A stretch of DNA of 64,000 bases from Antennarius striatus. Lineage: Eukaryota; Chordata; Actinopteri; Lophiiformes; Antennariidae. Location: assembly GCF_040054535.1 (NCBI RefSeq), contig NC_090787.1:15914501-15978500 (forward strand), written 5' to 3'. Shown piece by piece: positions 13,455-26,379 of the stretch. The translations under genes and the position numbers were made by a program. The notes beneath the pieces were generated by a model. It did not search any database. It was given only the letters and a program-made list of their open reading frames with translations, and was not told the origin of the DNA. The number at the start of each line of letters is the position of its first letter. Position 1 is the stretch's first letter.

Positions 13455-13570
13455 TGCTGAGGATGGAGCAGGAGGGCAAGAGGAAGACCAAAGAGAAGGT
13501 GGATGGATGTAGAGAGGGTAGACATGAGGTTAGAGAGGTGGATGAAGAGATGGGGCGATAGGAAAAATAG
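13455..13570 (+). mobile_element. Short remnant of an RTE-like LINE 3' region
   Basis: Contains GAGGAAGACCAAAGAGAAGG followed by ATGGATGTA and AGACATGAGG in the same order as the C-terminal coding region of the full LINE (around 11225-11285). It is clearly more diverged than the copy at 17288-19759, so it is an older insertion or a related family. Only about 115 bp is recognisable. Confidence 0.5.
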
Positions 13571-13883
13571 AAAATGAAACTAGACAATTAAAACCATTAA
13601 TTCATATCTTTGACACACTTGCTGATTCCTTGCACTTCTTTGTTTCCCTCTGTAAATAAAACATATCTTCACTTTAACCATGTCTGTGTTTCGTTGTCTT
13701 TATTTAAATGAGTTTACAGACATTGTTCCACAATACCCTACCCCCTACTCTGTGTCCTGGGACACTGCTATAGCTGACCTTTCCATTAAAAATGCCCACA
13801 CAAATTAGTGTTTTAAAAAAAGTAGCACTATTATTACACAGGGTTTTATGACCTTCAGAATCTACATCAATGGTTAGAATTAA

Positions 13884-14165
13884 GCAGAGTTTGCATGTTC
13901 TCCCCGTCTCTGCGTGGCTTCTCTCCAGGTTCTCCGGCTTCCATCCACCTCCAAAAACATGCACTTCAGGTGAATTGATCCATCCAATTTGTCCGATGGT
14001 GTGAGGGTGTGCGTGTGTGTGGTTGCTTGTCTTCCATGTAGCTCCGCAGTGCAATGGCGTTGTGCTCGGGGTTTACCTCGTCTCTCGACCGCAGGTTGTT
14101 AGGCTCCAGCAATCCCAAAACCCATCGTAAGCGAAACAAGCAGTAGATAATGAATGATTGAATGT
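13884..14165 (+). mobile_element. SINE-like repeat without its tRNA head
   Basis: Same body as the repeat at 851-1143: TTTGCATGTTCTCCCCGTCT, TCTGCGTGGCTTCTCTCCAG, CCACCTCCAAAAACATGCA, GTTTACCTCGTCTCTC and GTTAGGCTCCAGCAA, then an ATGA-type tail. The box A/B head is missing, so this is a 5'-truncated copy. An open frame over it on the other strand is not a gene. Confidence 0.6.
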
Positions 14166-14797
14166 TAGTAATGGATTTCAAATAATGTACCAGTTCCTGT
14201 TTTTGTTCAAATGTACATTGTGAGATATTGTCATTCTTTTCCTAAGTGTTCTCAAAAAAGAATTATTCACAGTAGAAAAGAACAATCACAGTGAAGCCAG
14301 TGTCCTGGAAGGTAGAAGAGATTGTGTATGGTGGTGCTCCCTGGCCTGACTGGATGTACTCAACATTCCTCTTAGATGCAGCACGAAGTGGGAGGGCCGT
14401 CCAAAGAGGAATGTTTATCTAAGGATAAACCCATAAACACAGGATGAAGCATCTGATGACGAGAGGAAACACTGTGTTTGATGTAGCCCTTTTGAGGCTA
14501 TTGAATCTCTGACTGCTCATCAAAAAATGTGTTTATAAAAGCAGACGGCATTCATTTTTGCTTATTTAAGTTGATTTGTGTTTAAACTGTTATGGATGAA
14601 GAGCTGCACACCTTCAACATTTCAGCAAAGTAATGAACAGCAGTGCCCTGCTGTTGTGTCAAACACTTTTCAGACTATGAGCTCCATAAAATCTGATTGT
14701 TGTTGCAATTGTTATTAACCATTATTGACAAAGTCCACTTGAGAAGTTTGTGTGGCTGCACTATAAACTTATACCAGCTTCTACGTCGACAGCAGAC
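14166..14797. other. No gene seen
   Basis: Intronic single-copy sequence; nothing recognised. Confidence 0.45.
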
Positions 14798-14932
14798 ATC
14801 ATATCATATCATATCATATCATATCATATCATATCATGTCATGTCATGTCATGTCATGTCATGTCATATCCTATCATATCATATCATATCATATTGTATC
14901 ATATCGTGTCATATTATATGTCATATATCATT
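14798..14932. repeat. Pentanucleotide array (ATATC/ATGTC)n
   Basis: About 27 copies of a 5-bp unit. Blocks of ATATC flank a central homogeneous block of about six ATGTC units, and the right end is degenerate. The block pattern suggests local expansion of a variant unit. Confidence 0.95.
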
Positions 14933-15747
14933 CAAGTTACATCAGTTATATCAAGTGTATCTTTTAATATGCCGCTCTGCATGAATTGTTTGTTCATGTT
15001 ACTCCAATTAAACAGTTAAGTTAAACTGTCTTTGACTATCCAAATATGATACATTCTTAACTATCTGTCTAAAAACCTATTTCATCCTTATTTATATCAA
15101 CAGAGGTAAACTACATATAAAACAGAGGTAAACTACATATAGAAACATCTTAATGCTACAACAGCACGGTAAAAAGAAGAACACAAAACTAAGTTTTGTA
15201 CTTGCAGGTAGTATTTAGTTCAGGGCTTTTCTATTGGACTGCAATAGCTTTAGGTTTGTATGTGTAATAAAGAGGAAGCCGAGTTTATATTCCATATGTT
15301 TTACTGCATAAACTCTAATCAGAGATTTATGATGCAATTTAAAAAGGCTGAGAAAACAATGCTATTTAGCCACCTAAGAATGCATTACTCAAGCTTCAAA
15401 TGCAGGGCTCTTCATTATCACGGTGACTGTTTAAGGCACTTAGCCTTGTGAGAGATAATCCAAAAGGAGCAATAATAAATCCAAAGGGATTTAACATTTG
15501 ATTCAAACCCTTGCCAAGTCTTTAAACCCAGCTCACATTAGCATGACATTGCTTAATAACAAGCCAATCAAGAAAGTCCAGCAAGACCCAAGGAGGACTG
15601 GCTGACACTGCTTTCCCCTGTTACTCAGTAAGGAACACCTGGGATGAACAAAATCTACCTTTCATCACAAAGGCTGATAGCATCAGGCTTCAGAGAGGAC
15701 ACACTGACATAGGAAATAACATACACAGGTGCACAGCTGACACTGAT
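14933..15747. other. No gene seen
   Basis: Single-copy intronic sequence. The segment at about 15490-15620 is of high complexity and could be a conserved non-coding element, but the sequence alone cannot show it. Confidence 0.4.
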
Positions 15748-15767
15748 TGTGTGTGTGTGTGCGTGCA

Positions 15768-15862
<95 letters not shown>

Positions 15863-15865
15863 GTT
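15748..15865. repeat. Compound (GT)n-(GA)n microsatellite
   Basis: (GT)n with GCGTGCATGC interruptions at 15748-15798, then (GA)n at 15803-15863 with one GC interruption. Serine/leucine-rich and Thr/His-rich frames over it are artefacts. Confidence 0.95.
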
Positions 15866-16294
15866 CAAAGGAACACTCCCAAGTAGAGCTCCACATCGAC
15901 ACACACACATACACGGGCGGCAGCTAAGTGGGAAGCCTTGCAGCAGCTGCAGGTGTGATACGTGACTAAATACAGCTGTTCCAATATTATCTTTCACAAA
16001 ACACTGCATATATTGTGGAACAGTGTGACCCTCAGACTAATTCTAGTGAGTATAGAGATTATAGCAGTATTAGTGTAACTGCTCTGAACCAATCAGAACA
16101 TAGTTTACAAATTAAACCTGAGATGTATAGAGAGACTCTTACAGGTGTCATCCCTGAAGTACAGACAGAGAGACTAAAAAAAAAATCTGCATTTATTTGT
16201 CTGTTTGTTTGTTTGTTTTTTTGTTTATATGTTTGCTTGTGAGGCAATGTTACTGGTGCCTGTTATTTTTTTTTAATTATAGCTATAAGTATAG
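15866..16294. other. No gene seen; holds a (TTTG)n run
   Basis: Intronic sequence with a short TTTG/TTTA-rich run at about 16195-16238. No gene recognised. Confidence 0.5.
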
Positions 16295-16633
16295 CTTGGG
16301 TTAATGCGTTCCAGGAATCAAACGCGAATAACGAATTCCACAATAGAGCGACAAACTATTTATCTTATTATTTACAGTAATTTGAACATTTATGAACCCT
16401 CCCCATACTGATATTAAACCAGCTTCTATCTGTATTACCTTTTCCCACACTCTTATCGACCGTTTAAAGCACTTTTGTGTCTCACGTAAGTCCGAGACTC
16501 ACGGAACGAAGTGCACTCCCGGATGCCGTCAGCCAATAGAGTGTGCGTATGGTATCACGTGACTGCCTACCAAAAATCTGCAATGAGGTGAAGTCGCAAG
16601 CTTTGATGCGTGAATGCGCAAGGGCGCACTGTA
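16295..16633. mobile_element. Probable DNA-transposon/MITE remnant
   Basis: The left part reads GGGTTAATGCGTTCCAGGAA with GCGAATAACGAATTCC; the right end reads TGCGCAAGGGCGCACTGTA. Both resemble the ends of widespread Tigger/pogo-type elements (complement of the right end begins TACAGTGCGCCC). The inner part is unusually CpG-rich for this intron. A (GATA)n run follows directly. The left terminal repeat is incomplete and no transposase frame remains. Class assignment is from memory and uncertain. Confidence 0.4.
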
Positions 16634-17270
16634 GATAGATAGATAGAGATAATTTTAATTTTCTCCATTAAATATAGATGAAACTGATATGACACATACT
16701 GAAGACGAATGTTCCAAATTCCCTTGTACTGCAGGATTAAGTATTCTATCTTGAATGCATTAACCTTTGTTAATTAAGTGAAAGTGAAAGTTTTCAGTGG
16801 TCCATTTATAGAACCTCTCTGACTGAATTATCTTAAAGACAGCTGTTCAAAATTTAAAAAGGAGGAGGAAAAGCATACATTTAATGAACACAGTCCATGC
16901 TTAAAGTCAAATATCTTCCCTATGGTAATAACACTTGCATCCTACTTAAAGTTACCCACGGAGTCTTATAACTTAGGTTTAGACATAAAGGGCTCCCTTT
17001 GCACTACATTTAATTTCCTACCCTATATATTATGTAGTTCACTATAGTTTCTCACTTCTTCTCAACGGTTAATCTTCTTCTATCCTCATTCCCTCTCATT
17101 GGAACAAGCAGTGGGAAATGATGAAACTTGTAGCCTCATTGAGACATCCACATCTTGAATCATTCCCGATTTCAGTCATCAATTCCTGACGAGTAATAGT
17201 TCATCCTTTCATTCACTCCTATCAATTCCAGTCATTCAAAAAACAAGTATTTGCGCTCATATATTCGCAT
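16634..17270. other. No gene seen
   Basis: A (GATA)n run of about 15 bp, then single-copy sequence up to the target-site duplication of the second LINE copy. Confidence 0.5.
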
Positions 17271-17287
17271 ACATACTTATTATTACT
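17271..17287. repeat. Target-site duplication of second LINE copy (left)
   Basis: ACATACTTATTATTACT, repeated perfectly at 19760-19776; flanking bases differ, so the duplication is 17 bp. Confidence 0.9.
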
Positions 17288-19759
17288 TCTTCGTCTTCTT
17301 TTCCTTTCGGCTTTTCCCTTCAGGGGTCGCCACAGCGAATCAATTTCCTCCATCTAGCCCTGTCCTTTGAATCCTCTTCTCTCACACCAACTACCTTCAT
17401 GTCTTCCCTCATTACATCCATAAACCTCCTCTTTGGTCTTCCTCTAGGCCTCCTGCCTGGCAGTTCAAAACTCAGCATCCTTCTACCAATATATTCACTA
17501 TCTCTCCTCTGGACATGTCCAAACCATCTCAGTCTGGCCTCTCTGACTTAATCTCCAAAACCTCTAACATGTGCTGTCCCTCTGATGTACTCATTCCTGA
17601 TCCTATCCTTCCTGGTCACTCCCAGAGAGAACCTCAGCATCTTCATCTCTGCTACCTCCAGCTCTGTCTCCTGTCTTTTCTTCAGTGACACTGTCTCTAG
17701 ACCAAACAACATCGCTGGTCTCACCACAGTTTTGTACACCTTTCCCTTCATTTTAGCTGAAACTCTTCTATCACACATCACACCTGACACTTTCCTCCAC
17801 CCGTTCCATCCTGCCTGTACACGCTTCTTCACCTCTTTTCCACACTCTCCATTGCTCTGGACTGTTGACCCAAGGTACTTAAAATCCTCCACCTTCTTGA
17901 TCTCTTCTCCCTGTAACCTCACTCTTCCACTTGGGTCCCTCTCATTCACACACATGTACTCTGTCTTACTGCGGCTAACCTTCATTCCTCTCCTTTCCAG
18001 GACAAACCTCCACCTCTCTAGCTTCTCCTCCACCTGTTCCCTGCTCTCACTACAGATCACAATGTCATCTGCAAACATCATGGTCCATGGAGATTCCTGT
18101 CTAACCTCGTCTGTCAGCCTGTCCATCACCATAGCGAACAAGAAGGGGCTCAGAGCTGATCCCTGATGCAGTCCCACCTCCACCTTGAACTCCTCTGTCA
18201 CACCTACAGCACACCTCACCACTGTCTTACAGTCCTCATACATGTCCTGCACTGCTCTAACATACTTCTCTGCCACTCCAGACTTCCTCATACAATACCA
18301 CAGTTCCTCTCTGGGCACCCTGTCATAAGCTTTCTCCAGATCTACAAAAACACAATGCAGCTCCCTCTGGCCTTCTCTGTACTTCTCTATCAACATCCTC
18401 AAAGCAAATACTGCATCTGTAGTACTCTTTTTTGGCATGAAACCATACTGCTGCTCACAAATGTTCACTTCTGCCCTTAGTCTAGCTTCCACTACTCTCT
18501 CCCATAACTTCATTGTATGGCTCATCAGCTTTATTCCTCTGTAGTTGCCACAACTCTGCACATCTCCCTTGTTCTTAAAAATGGGCACCAGCACACTTCT
18601 CCTCCATTCCTCAGGCATCTTCTCACTATCTAAGATCCTGTTGAACAACCCAGTCAGAAACTCTACTGCCACCTCTCCTAGACACTTTCATACCTCTACA
18701 GGTATATCATCAGGACCGACTGCCTTTCCACTCTTCATCCTTTTCAATGCCCTCCTCACTTCATCTTGACTAATCTTTGCTACATCCTGGTCCACAACAG
18801 TCACCTCTTCTAGTCTTTGTTCTCTCTCATTTTCCACGTTCATCAACTCTTCAAAGTACTCTTTCCATCTTCCCATCACACTACTGGCACCTGTCAATAG
18901 ACTTCCATCCCTATCCTTAATCACCCTAACCTGCTGCACATCCTTCCCATCTCTGTCTCTCTGTCTTGCCAACCGGTATAGATCAGTCTCTCCCTCCTTA
19001 CTGTCCAACCTAGCATACAAGTCATCATAAGCTTCTTGTTTGGCCTTTGCTACCTCTACCTTCACCTTACGCTGCATCTCCCTGTACTCCTGTCTACTCT
19101 CCTCAGTCCTCTCAGTGTCCCATTTCCTCTTGGCTAACCTCTTTCTCTGTATACACTCCTGTACCTCCTCATTCCACCACCAAGTCTCCTTATCTACTTT
19201 CCGTCCAGATGACACACCAAGTACTCTCTTAGCTGTCTCCCTGATCACATTAGCAGTAGTTGTCCAGTCATCTGGAAGCACCTCCTGACCACCCAGAGCC
19301 TGTCTTAACTCCTTCCTAAAAGTCATGCAACACTCTTCCTTTTTCAGCTTCCACTATTTCGTCTTCTGCTCTGCCTTTGCCCTCTTGATCTTCCTCATCA
19401 CCAGAGTCATCCTACACAGCACCATCCTATGCTGTTTGGCTACACTCTCACCTACCACTACTTTGCAGTCGCTGATCTCTTTCAGGTTACACCGTCTACA
19501 CAAGATGTAGTCTACCTGTGTGCTCCTACCTCCATTCTTATAGGTCACTCTATGTTCCTGCCTCTTCTGGAAGAAAGTATTCACTACAGCCATTTCCATC
19601 CTTTTTGCAAAGTCAACTACCATCTGTCCTTCTGCGTTCCTCTCCTGGATACCAAACCTGCCCATCACCTCTGTTTCCTGCACCAACATGTCCATTGAAG
19701 TCTGCTCCAATGACAACTCTCTCACTTCTAGGCATGTTCTGCATCACTTCATCAAAGTC
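17288..19759 (-). mobile_element. 5'-truncated RTE-type LINE, inverted copy
   Basis: A 2.47-kb copy of the LINE at 8258-11385, on the minus strand, with the same 3' end (17288 side). It is 5'-truncated at the point equivalent to about 8909 of the full copy, as expected from incomplete reverse transcription. By eye identity is around 95% (estimated from short stretches). It is flanked by a perfect 17-bp target-site duplication. It runs in the same direction as NALF1 transcription, inside intron 1. Confidence 0.92.
17548..19725 (-). pseudogene. Broken LINE endonuclease-reverse transcriptase
   Basis: Remnant of the same polyprotein as at 8371-11358, lacking most of the endonuclease N-terminus. 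Relative to the intact copy it carries at least four disabling changes. There is an 11-bp deletion between two AGGTGATG repeats near 19670, which shifts the frame. A Trp codon became TAG (19354-19356). Another Trp codon became TGA (18688-18690). A Lys codon became TAA (17548-17550), removing the C-terminal tail. The reverse transcriptase core, including FADD, still reads as one block at 17548-18672. It cannot make a full protein. Confidence 0.9.
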
Positions 19760-19776
19760 ACATACTTATTATTACT
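19760..19776. repeat. Target-site duplication of second LINE copy (right)
   Basis: Perfect 17-bp match to 17271-17287, next to the truncated 5' end of the inverted LINE copy. Confidence 0.9.
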
Positions 19777-19989
19777 AAGTAATAGTAAAAGTTTAGATGA
19801 ACATATCAGATAAACCTCTTTAGAACTACAGTACTGTATCTGAATGATGGCCAATAGGATTGGGAACAGAAGTGTGTGGACTGCAATCAAATTGTATCAA
19901 CTACATTACTACATGGACATTTTATGCTGCCATACTGTACATGTCATTTTTCTACTGCTGCTGTGAGCACTTGTATTTGCAAATAAAAA

Positions 19990-19991
<2 letters not shown>

Positions 19992-20050
<59 letters not shown>
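19992..20050. repeat. (CA)n microsatellite
   Basis: About 59 bp of CA units with one CG interruption near the right end. Confidence 0.95.
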
Positions 20051-20186
20051 TACTCATGCAGCTATAACTCATAACTTGCCTATATAACTATAACTCACAC
20101 AGTAAAAGTGGCTAAAATAAATATAATTTTTAATTTGACCTGGATGCTGAAAAGTGATTGAAGACAAGAGGATTACATCCATCTCA

Positions 20187-20240
20187 TGAATGAGTGGATG
20201 AATGAATGAATGACTGAATGAATGAATGAATGAATGAATG
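20187..20240. repeat. (GAAT)n microsatellite
   Basis: Tetranucleotide ATGA/GAAT units with a few substitutions (GAGTGG, GACTGA). Confidence 0.9.
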
Positions 20241-22083
20241 ACCATTTGTAATGGATGTAAACTGAGTACATTCTAAAGTGACTGCTTATACATAGCTGAC
20301 GTGGCAGTATGCTGCTGTAACAAGTGCACCACTCAGCAGGTGAGCATAGTAAAAAACACATCATCATCAAGCTAACTCTGCATGACTAAGTGAACCTGCT
20401 TGCTCCTTCATTTACCTCTACGAGAGGAAAAAACTATTATTTCATGTCATTAAGGTGTCTGTGAGCAAAAACTCTCTCAGGCTGGTGAGGCTATAAGATT
20501 GTTTTTGTTTCATAAAGGAGACAACTGAATCTCCACAGCCGGACCCAAATATCAAGAAGACATCTGTTAATAAAGTTACAGCAGCCCAGCGCTTCACATC
20601 ACATTTCAGACTTTATCAACTTTCTTAATCTCTCTGCATTTATTCTTTAATCTTCAGCCCCTGGCTTCACCCCCCATCCCCACTATCTCCTCCTCTCTAT
20701 GCACACAAGCTCACAAAGTCAACAGAAAAACAACATTGTCTCAACCCAAAGGCAAAATCCTAAAAATCTATCCATTTCAACTGCAACTAAAACTCAGCTG
20801 GTGAGGCTGATATTTTTTAACTGGTAATACAGCTAGAATGCTGCATAATACAAATCAGACACCTCCTTTCCTCCAGTAAAAAAGAACTACAATAGCAGCC
20901 AGATTCCATTCCAGGTACCAAATGTTCGCTCCTTGAGCATTGATTGGTTTGTCTCAGCCTCTGACCCACCAAATGTACTCCCTGTCTCTGTCTCTCTCCG
21001 TCTCTGTTGGTTCTTCTGCAGAAAAATGCCAGATCTGCGTCACCAAGGACACAAGAGACAATTCTGATGCAGCTATCACTGTCTGCAGTCTTTTTATTTC
21101 TTTCACGTTTTGCTACATCTTTCAACACTGCTGAATTTTTCAATAAAAAACATTCCATTCATGGGGAAATCATCCTGGCCTACAACATCTTGTCTGTTTA
21201 AGATCTGCAACTGACAGTAGCGAAACATGGCCGACTTTGAAACAGTCCTAATGCTGTGTTGGATTGCCTTACCATATCTTCATTTTTATGCACAGCAGAG
21301 GTGATTTACACTGCTTTCGAACAGTCCTCTCCCTGATAAACAACTGGTAGAACACCTTTATTTTGTGTAAGCATAAAGTAAATGATTATGCTATGTGCTA
21401 CAACCTGATTAGCTGAGATGAGAAATCAGACAGAAGTAGTCTGGCTGCAGAAGACCATATCCCCCTCTGACCCACTTCTCCCATTGGCTCTTATTCTGCT
21501 CTCTGAATATAGTGGTGGCAAACAATTTAGATTGACTTAGCTTGACAAAACAGCATCAAGAGTTCGGTTAAGAAATGGCAATACAAATATGATCAATTCG
21601 ATTAAATCAGAGGAACGAGAGAAAAGACGCATGCAGCTATACACCACCAGCATCTGCGGTTACAACGGCAGTGGTAGACCCTGTATTGTTGTGGCTTTCA
21701 CCCAGTGAAACAGTCTACATCACATCTTTCATTCAATTTCAGCCCATTTCATGTTACCATGGCAACTTGTCTCTTCCTTCCTTCTAACTATTCTTTATTT
21801 CCACCTTTTTCTCTCATCCATCCTGCCTTCCTCCAGCATAAGATGCATCATATAGTGTGTCTATAAATAGAATGAAGAGGTTATTTAATGAAAATGTGTG
21901 CAGCAACACATCATTCCTGTCATCATGGAAATCACATATTCCTTATCCTTCCTCAACTTTTTAGTAGTGTTTCCTTTAAGTTCAGCGCTCATAGAGTTTT
22001 ATCTAATTTTACCTTCATGAACAACAAAACTCAACACTGAGGAGAATGTGTGCAAGAAATGAGCCAAACTTAAACCCAGGAGG

Positions 22084-22085
<2 letters not shown>
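20241..22085. other. No gene seen
   Basis: About 1.8 kb of intronic sequence. Frames of up to 113 codons near 20.8-21.2 kb show no family, and overlapping frames on the other strand are equally open, so they are not called. Confidence 0.5.
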
Positions 22086-22153
<68 letters not shown>

Positions 22154-22154
22154 T

Positions 22155-22194
<40 letters not shown>
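22086..22194. repeat. (TC)n microsatellite
   Basis: About 109 bp of CT units with one TATTG interruption near 22151. A long polypyrimidine/polypurine tract of this kind can adopt triplex structure in principle. Confidence 0.95.
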
Positions 22195-22198
<4 letters not shown>

Positions 22199-22417
22199 GA
22201 GCCGGTGGTTGCAGCTTCTTAGGCGGCTGTGGCAGTCTATGATGCTGCGGCCCAGGCTCCGAGGCCGCATCGTTGTGGCCCTCCGACTCCATTCCCCGCT
22301 GGGCCGCCGACGGCAGACCCAGAGCCACAGAATATCACTCAGGATACAGGTGACCGCACAAACTGTCAGTCTCTGTGGTGGATTCCAGTGCTGCGGTCCT
22401 GATTTCACAAACGCAGC

Positions 22418-22998
22418 CTTGTGAAGTTCCAACCCCATCCTCCGCTGAATCACCGGCCATCAACCCAGAGGTCATGGGTGACAGGACAAAGGCTAAACAG
22501 TTGCCGGCCACCAACCCAGAGCCACAGAATAACATGCAGGGCACGGAAAACAGCACAAAGGATGAACAGTTATTTGGTGGAACATGAGGGGGCCAAAGAG
22601 ACAGCCGCCGGGATGGTAGAGTCTCAGCTGGAGAGGGAGGAAGAGGATGATGTTGTGATGGATGAGGAATTATTAACGGCAGCTCCTAAAAGAAAAAACA
22701 CTACCACAAGAATGAATAAAAGAAGAAAATTGCTAAAGAATCACCTGACACACCTACTGAGAAGGAAAATTATAACAGTCTGAAAGACGCCATAACAGAA
22801 AAATATGATTCGCAAAAGATTTTTTTAAAAATCCTGTAAAGGTTCGAGGGCCAAAGTTGAAAATTTCTTTCCTGACATCAACATGTTTCTGATTAGCATC
22901 AGTTTTTATTCAAAGAATTCAGAAGGAAGTGACCAACCAGTTTTTACAGGCAAAGATATTTTTAGATTTAAGAAGCTAATGACAAAAGAAATACTTTG
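22418..22998 (+). pseudogene. Decayed LINE (L1/Tx1-like) ORF1 remnant
   Basis: Reading across frames gives a continuous protein-like signal. First comes an acidic, then basic, segment (EREEEDDVVMDEELLTAAPK, about 22630-22690). Next is KESPDTPTEKENYNSLKDAI, then KNPVKVRGPK, then VENFFPDINMF and FTGKDIFRFKKLMTKE, ending at a TGA near 22998. Each block is in a different frame from the next, so several indels have accumulated. The motif order (RG-x-x-VE-x-FFPD, then FT-x-x-DI-x-R-x-KK) is what I remember from the ORF1 C-terminus of fish L1/Tx1-type LINEs. No ORF2 follows, so the copy is partial. Family assignment is tentative. Confidence 0.5.
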
Positions 22999-23182
22999 AA
23001 TGTGAATGGAGCAGGGGACATGGAGACAAGTGCCTCTGTTTTTAGTTTTATAAATGTTAAAAGTTAGATGTTTTATTTCTTCAGAAACACGCAGTACTGT
23101 TTGTTTTTGATATGTGAATTCCTTTTTGATTTAGTGTCAACGTGATTATCTTGTAATTTGGCTTTCATGAAAAAACATGAAA

Positions 23183-25396
<2,214 letters not shown>

Positions 25397-25440
25397 CAAC
25401 ACACACACACACACACACACAAGCACGCACACGCACACAC
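25397..25440. repeat. (AC)n microsatellite
   Basis: AC units with GC interruptions (AAGCACGCACACGCAC). Confidence 0.9.
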
Positions 25441-25776
25441 TGTATCATACAAAGATTTCAATTCAAACCACAACAAACGGACATAGAGAACAATAGTGCT
25501 GACCATAAAGGAGGAGTCCTGCTGATGTCACCATCTAGAGAATGCTCTGTAGGTATTCTGCAGTTGTCAGCAAGAATTAGTACTTAACACAAGGATTTTC
25601 TTGTTATGAAGAAATATTACATCAAGATTTTCAGAGCAAATCTGCTGATGCTGAATAGCCTAAATTGTTTTTGAGTGCCTGAAAACGTTCCAGAGAAAAT
25701 TCCTACAATTAAACTGACTCCTATGAGGATATCCAAGAAAGAAACCTTATGTCTACTTTCCCTGTGTTCACTGTTT

Positions 25777-25894
<118 letters not shown>

Positions 25895-26341
25895 TGTGTG
25901 TATTTGCTTTGACAAAAAGCAAGGTGCAACAGTGTCACAGGGGTGTGGAAGCAAGGGAGAGGAGTCTTCCAGTTCTTCTTCAGTGCTTTTCAAAACTCAA
26001 TGACAGATGAATAATTTAGAAAGAATTGCCGCCACTCACTGCAAAGCTGCACAAAAAAAAGATAACAAAATAAGAGACAGAACTGGACAAGATAGAGCAC
26101 CATCTATGATATAAGGGTAGTTTCCAAGGAGGGAAAGGGTGGAATAAAAAGACTGAAAGTCAGACAGTCGCAAAGATGGAGTTCAAGGATGAAGAAAGAA
26201 TGATGCGGCTGCAGTTGACAGATGGGGGGATGAGGACAAATGGACAAACTGGTTTTCAACTCAGGGGGAAAATTCAGCAGGTGAAAAACAACACTGGCCC
26301 CTCCACCATCCATCCATCCACACATATACAGTATATGCGCG

Positions 26342-26379
26342 CACACACACACACACACACAAGCACACACACACACACA
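26342..26379. repeat. (CA)n microsatellite
   Basis: CA units with one AAG interruption; followed by ordinary intronic sequence. Confidence 0.9.

Noticed and set aside
14798..14932. CRISPR-like array
   Set aside because: Five-base units without spacers, in a vertebrate intron; it is a simple repeat.
20817..21158. 113-codon frame on the minus strand as a NALF1 exon
   Set aside because: No similarity to the Cys-rich later part of NALF1, and no splice sites in matching phase were identified.
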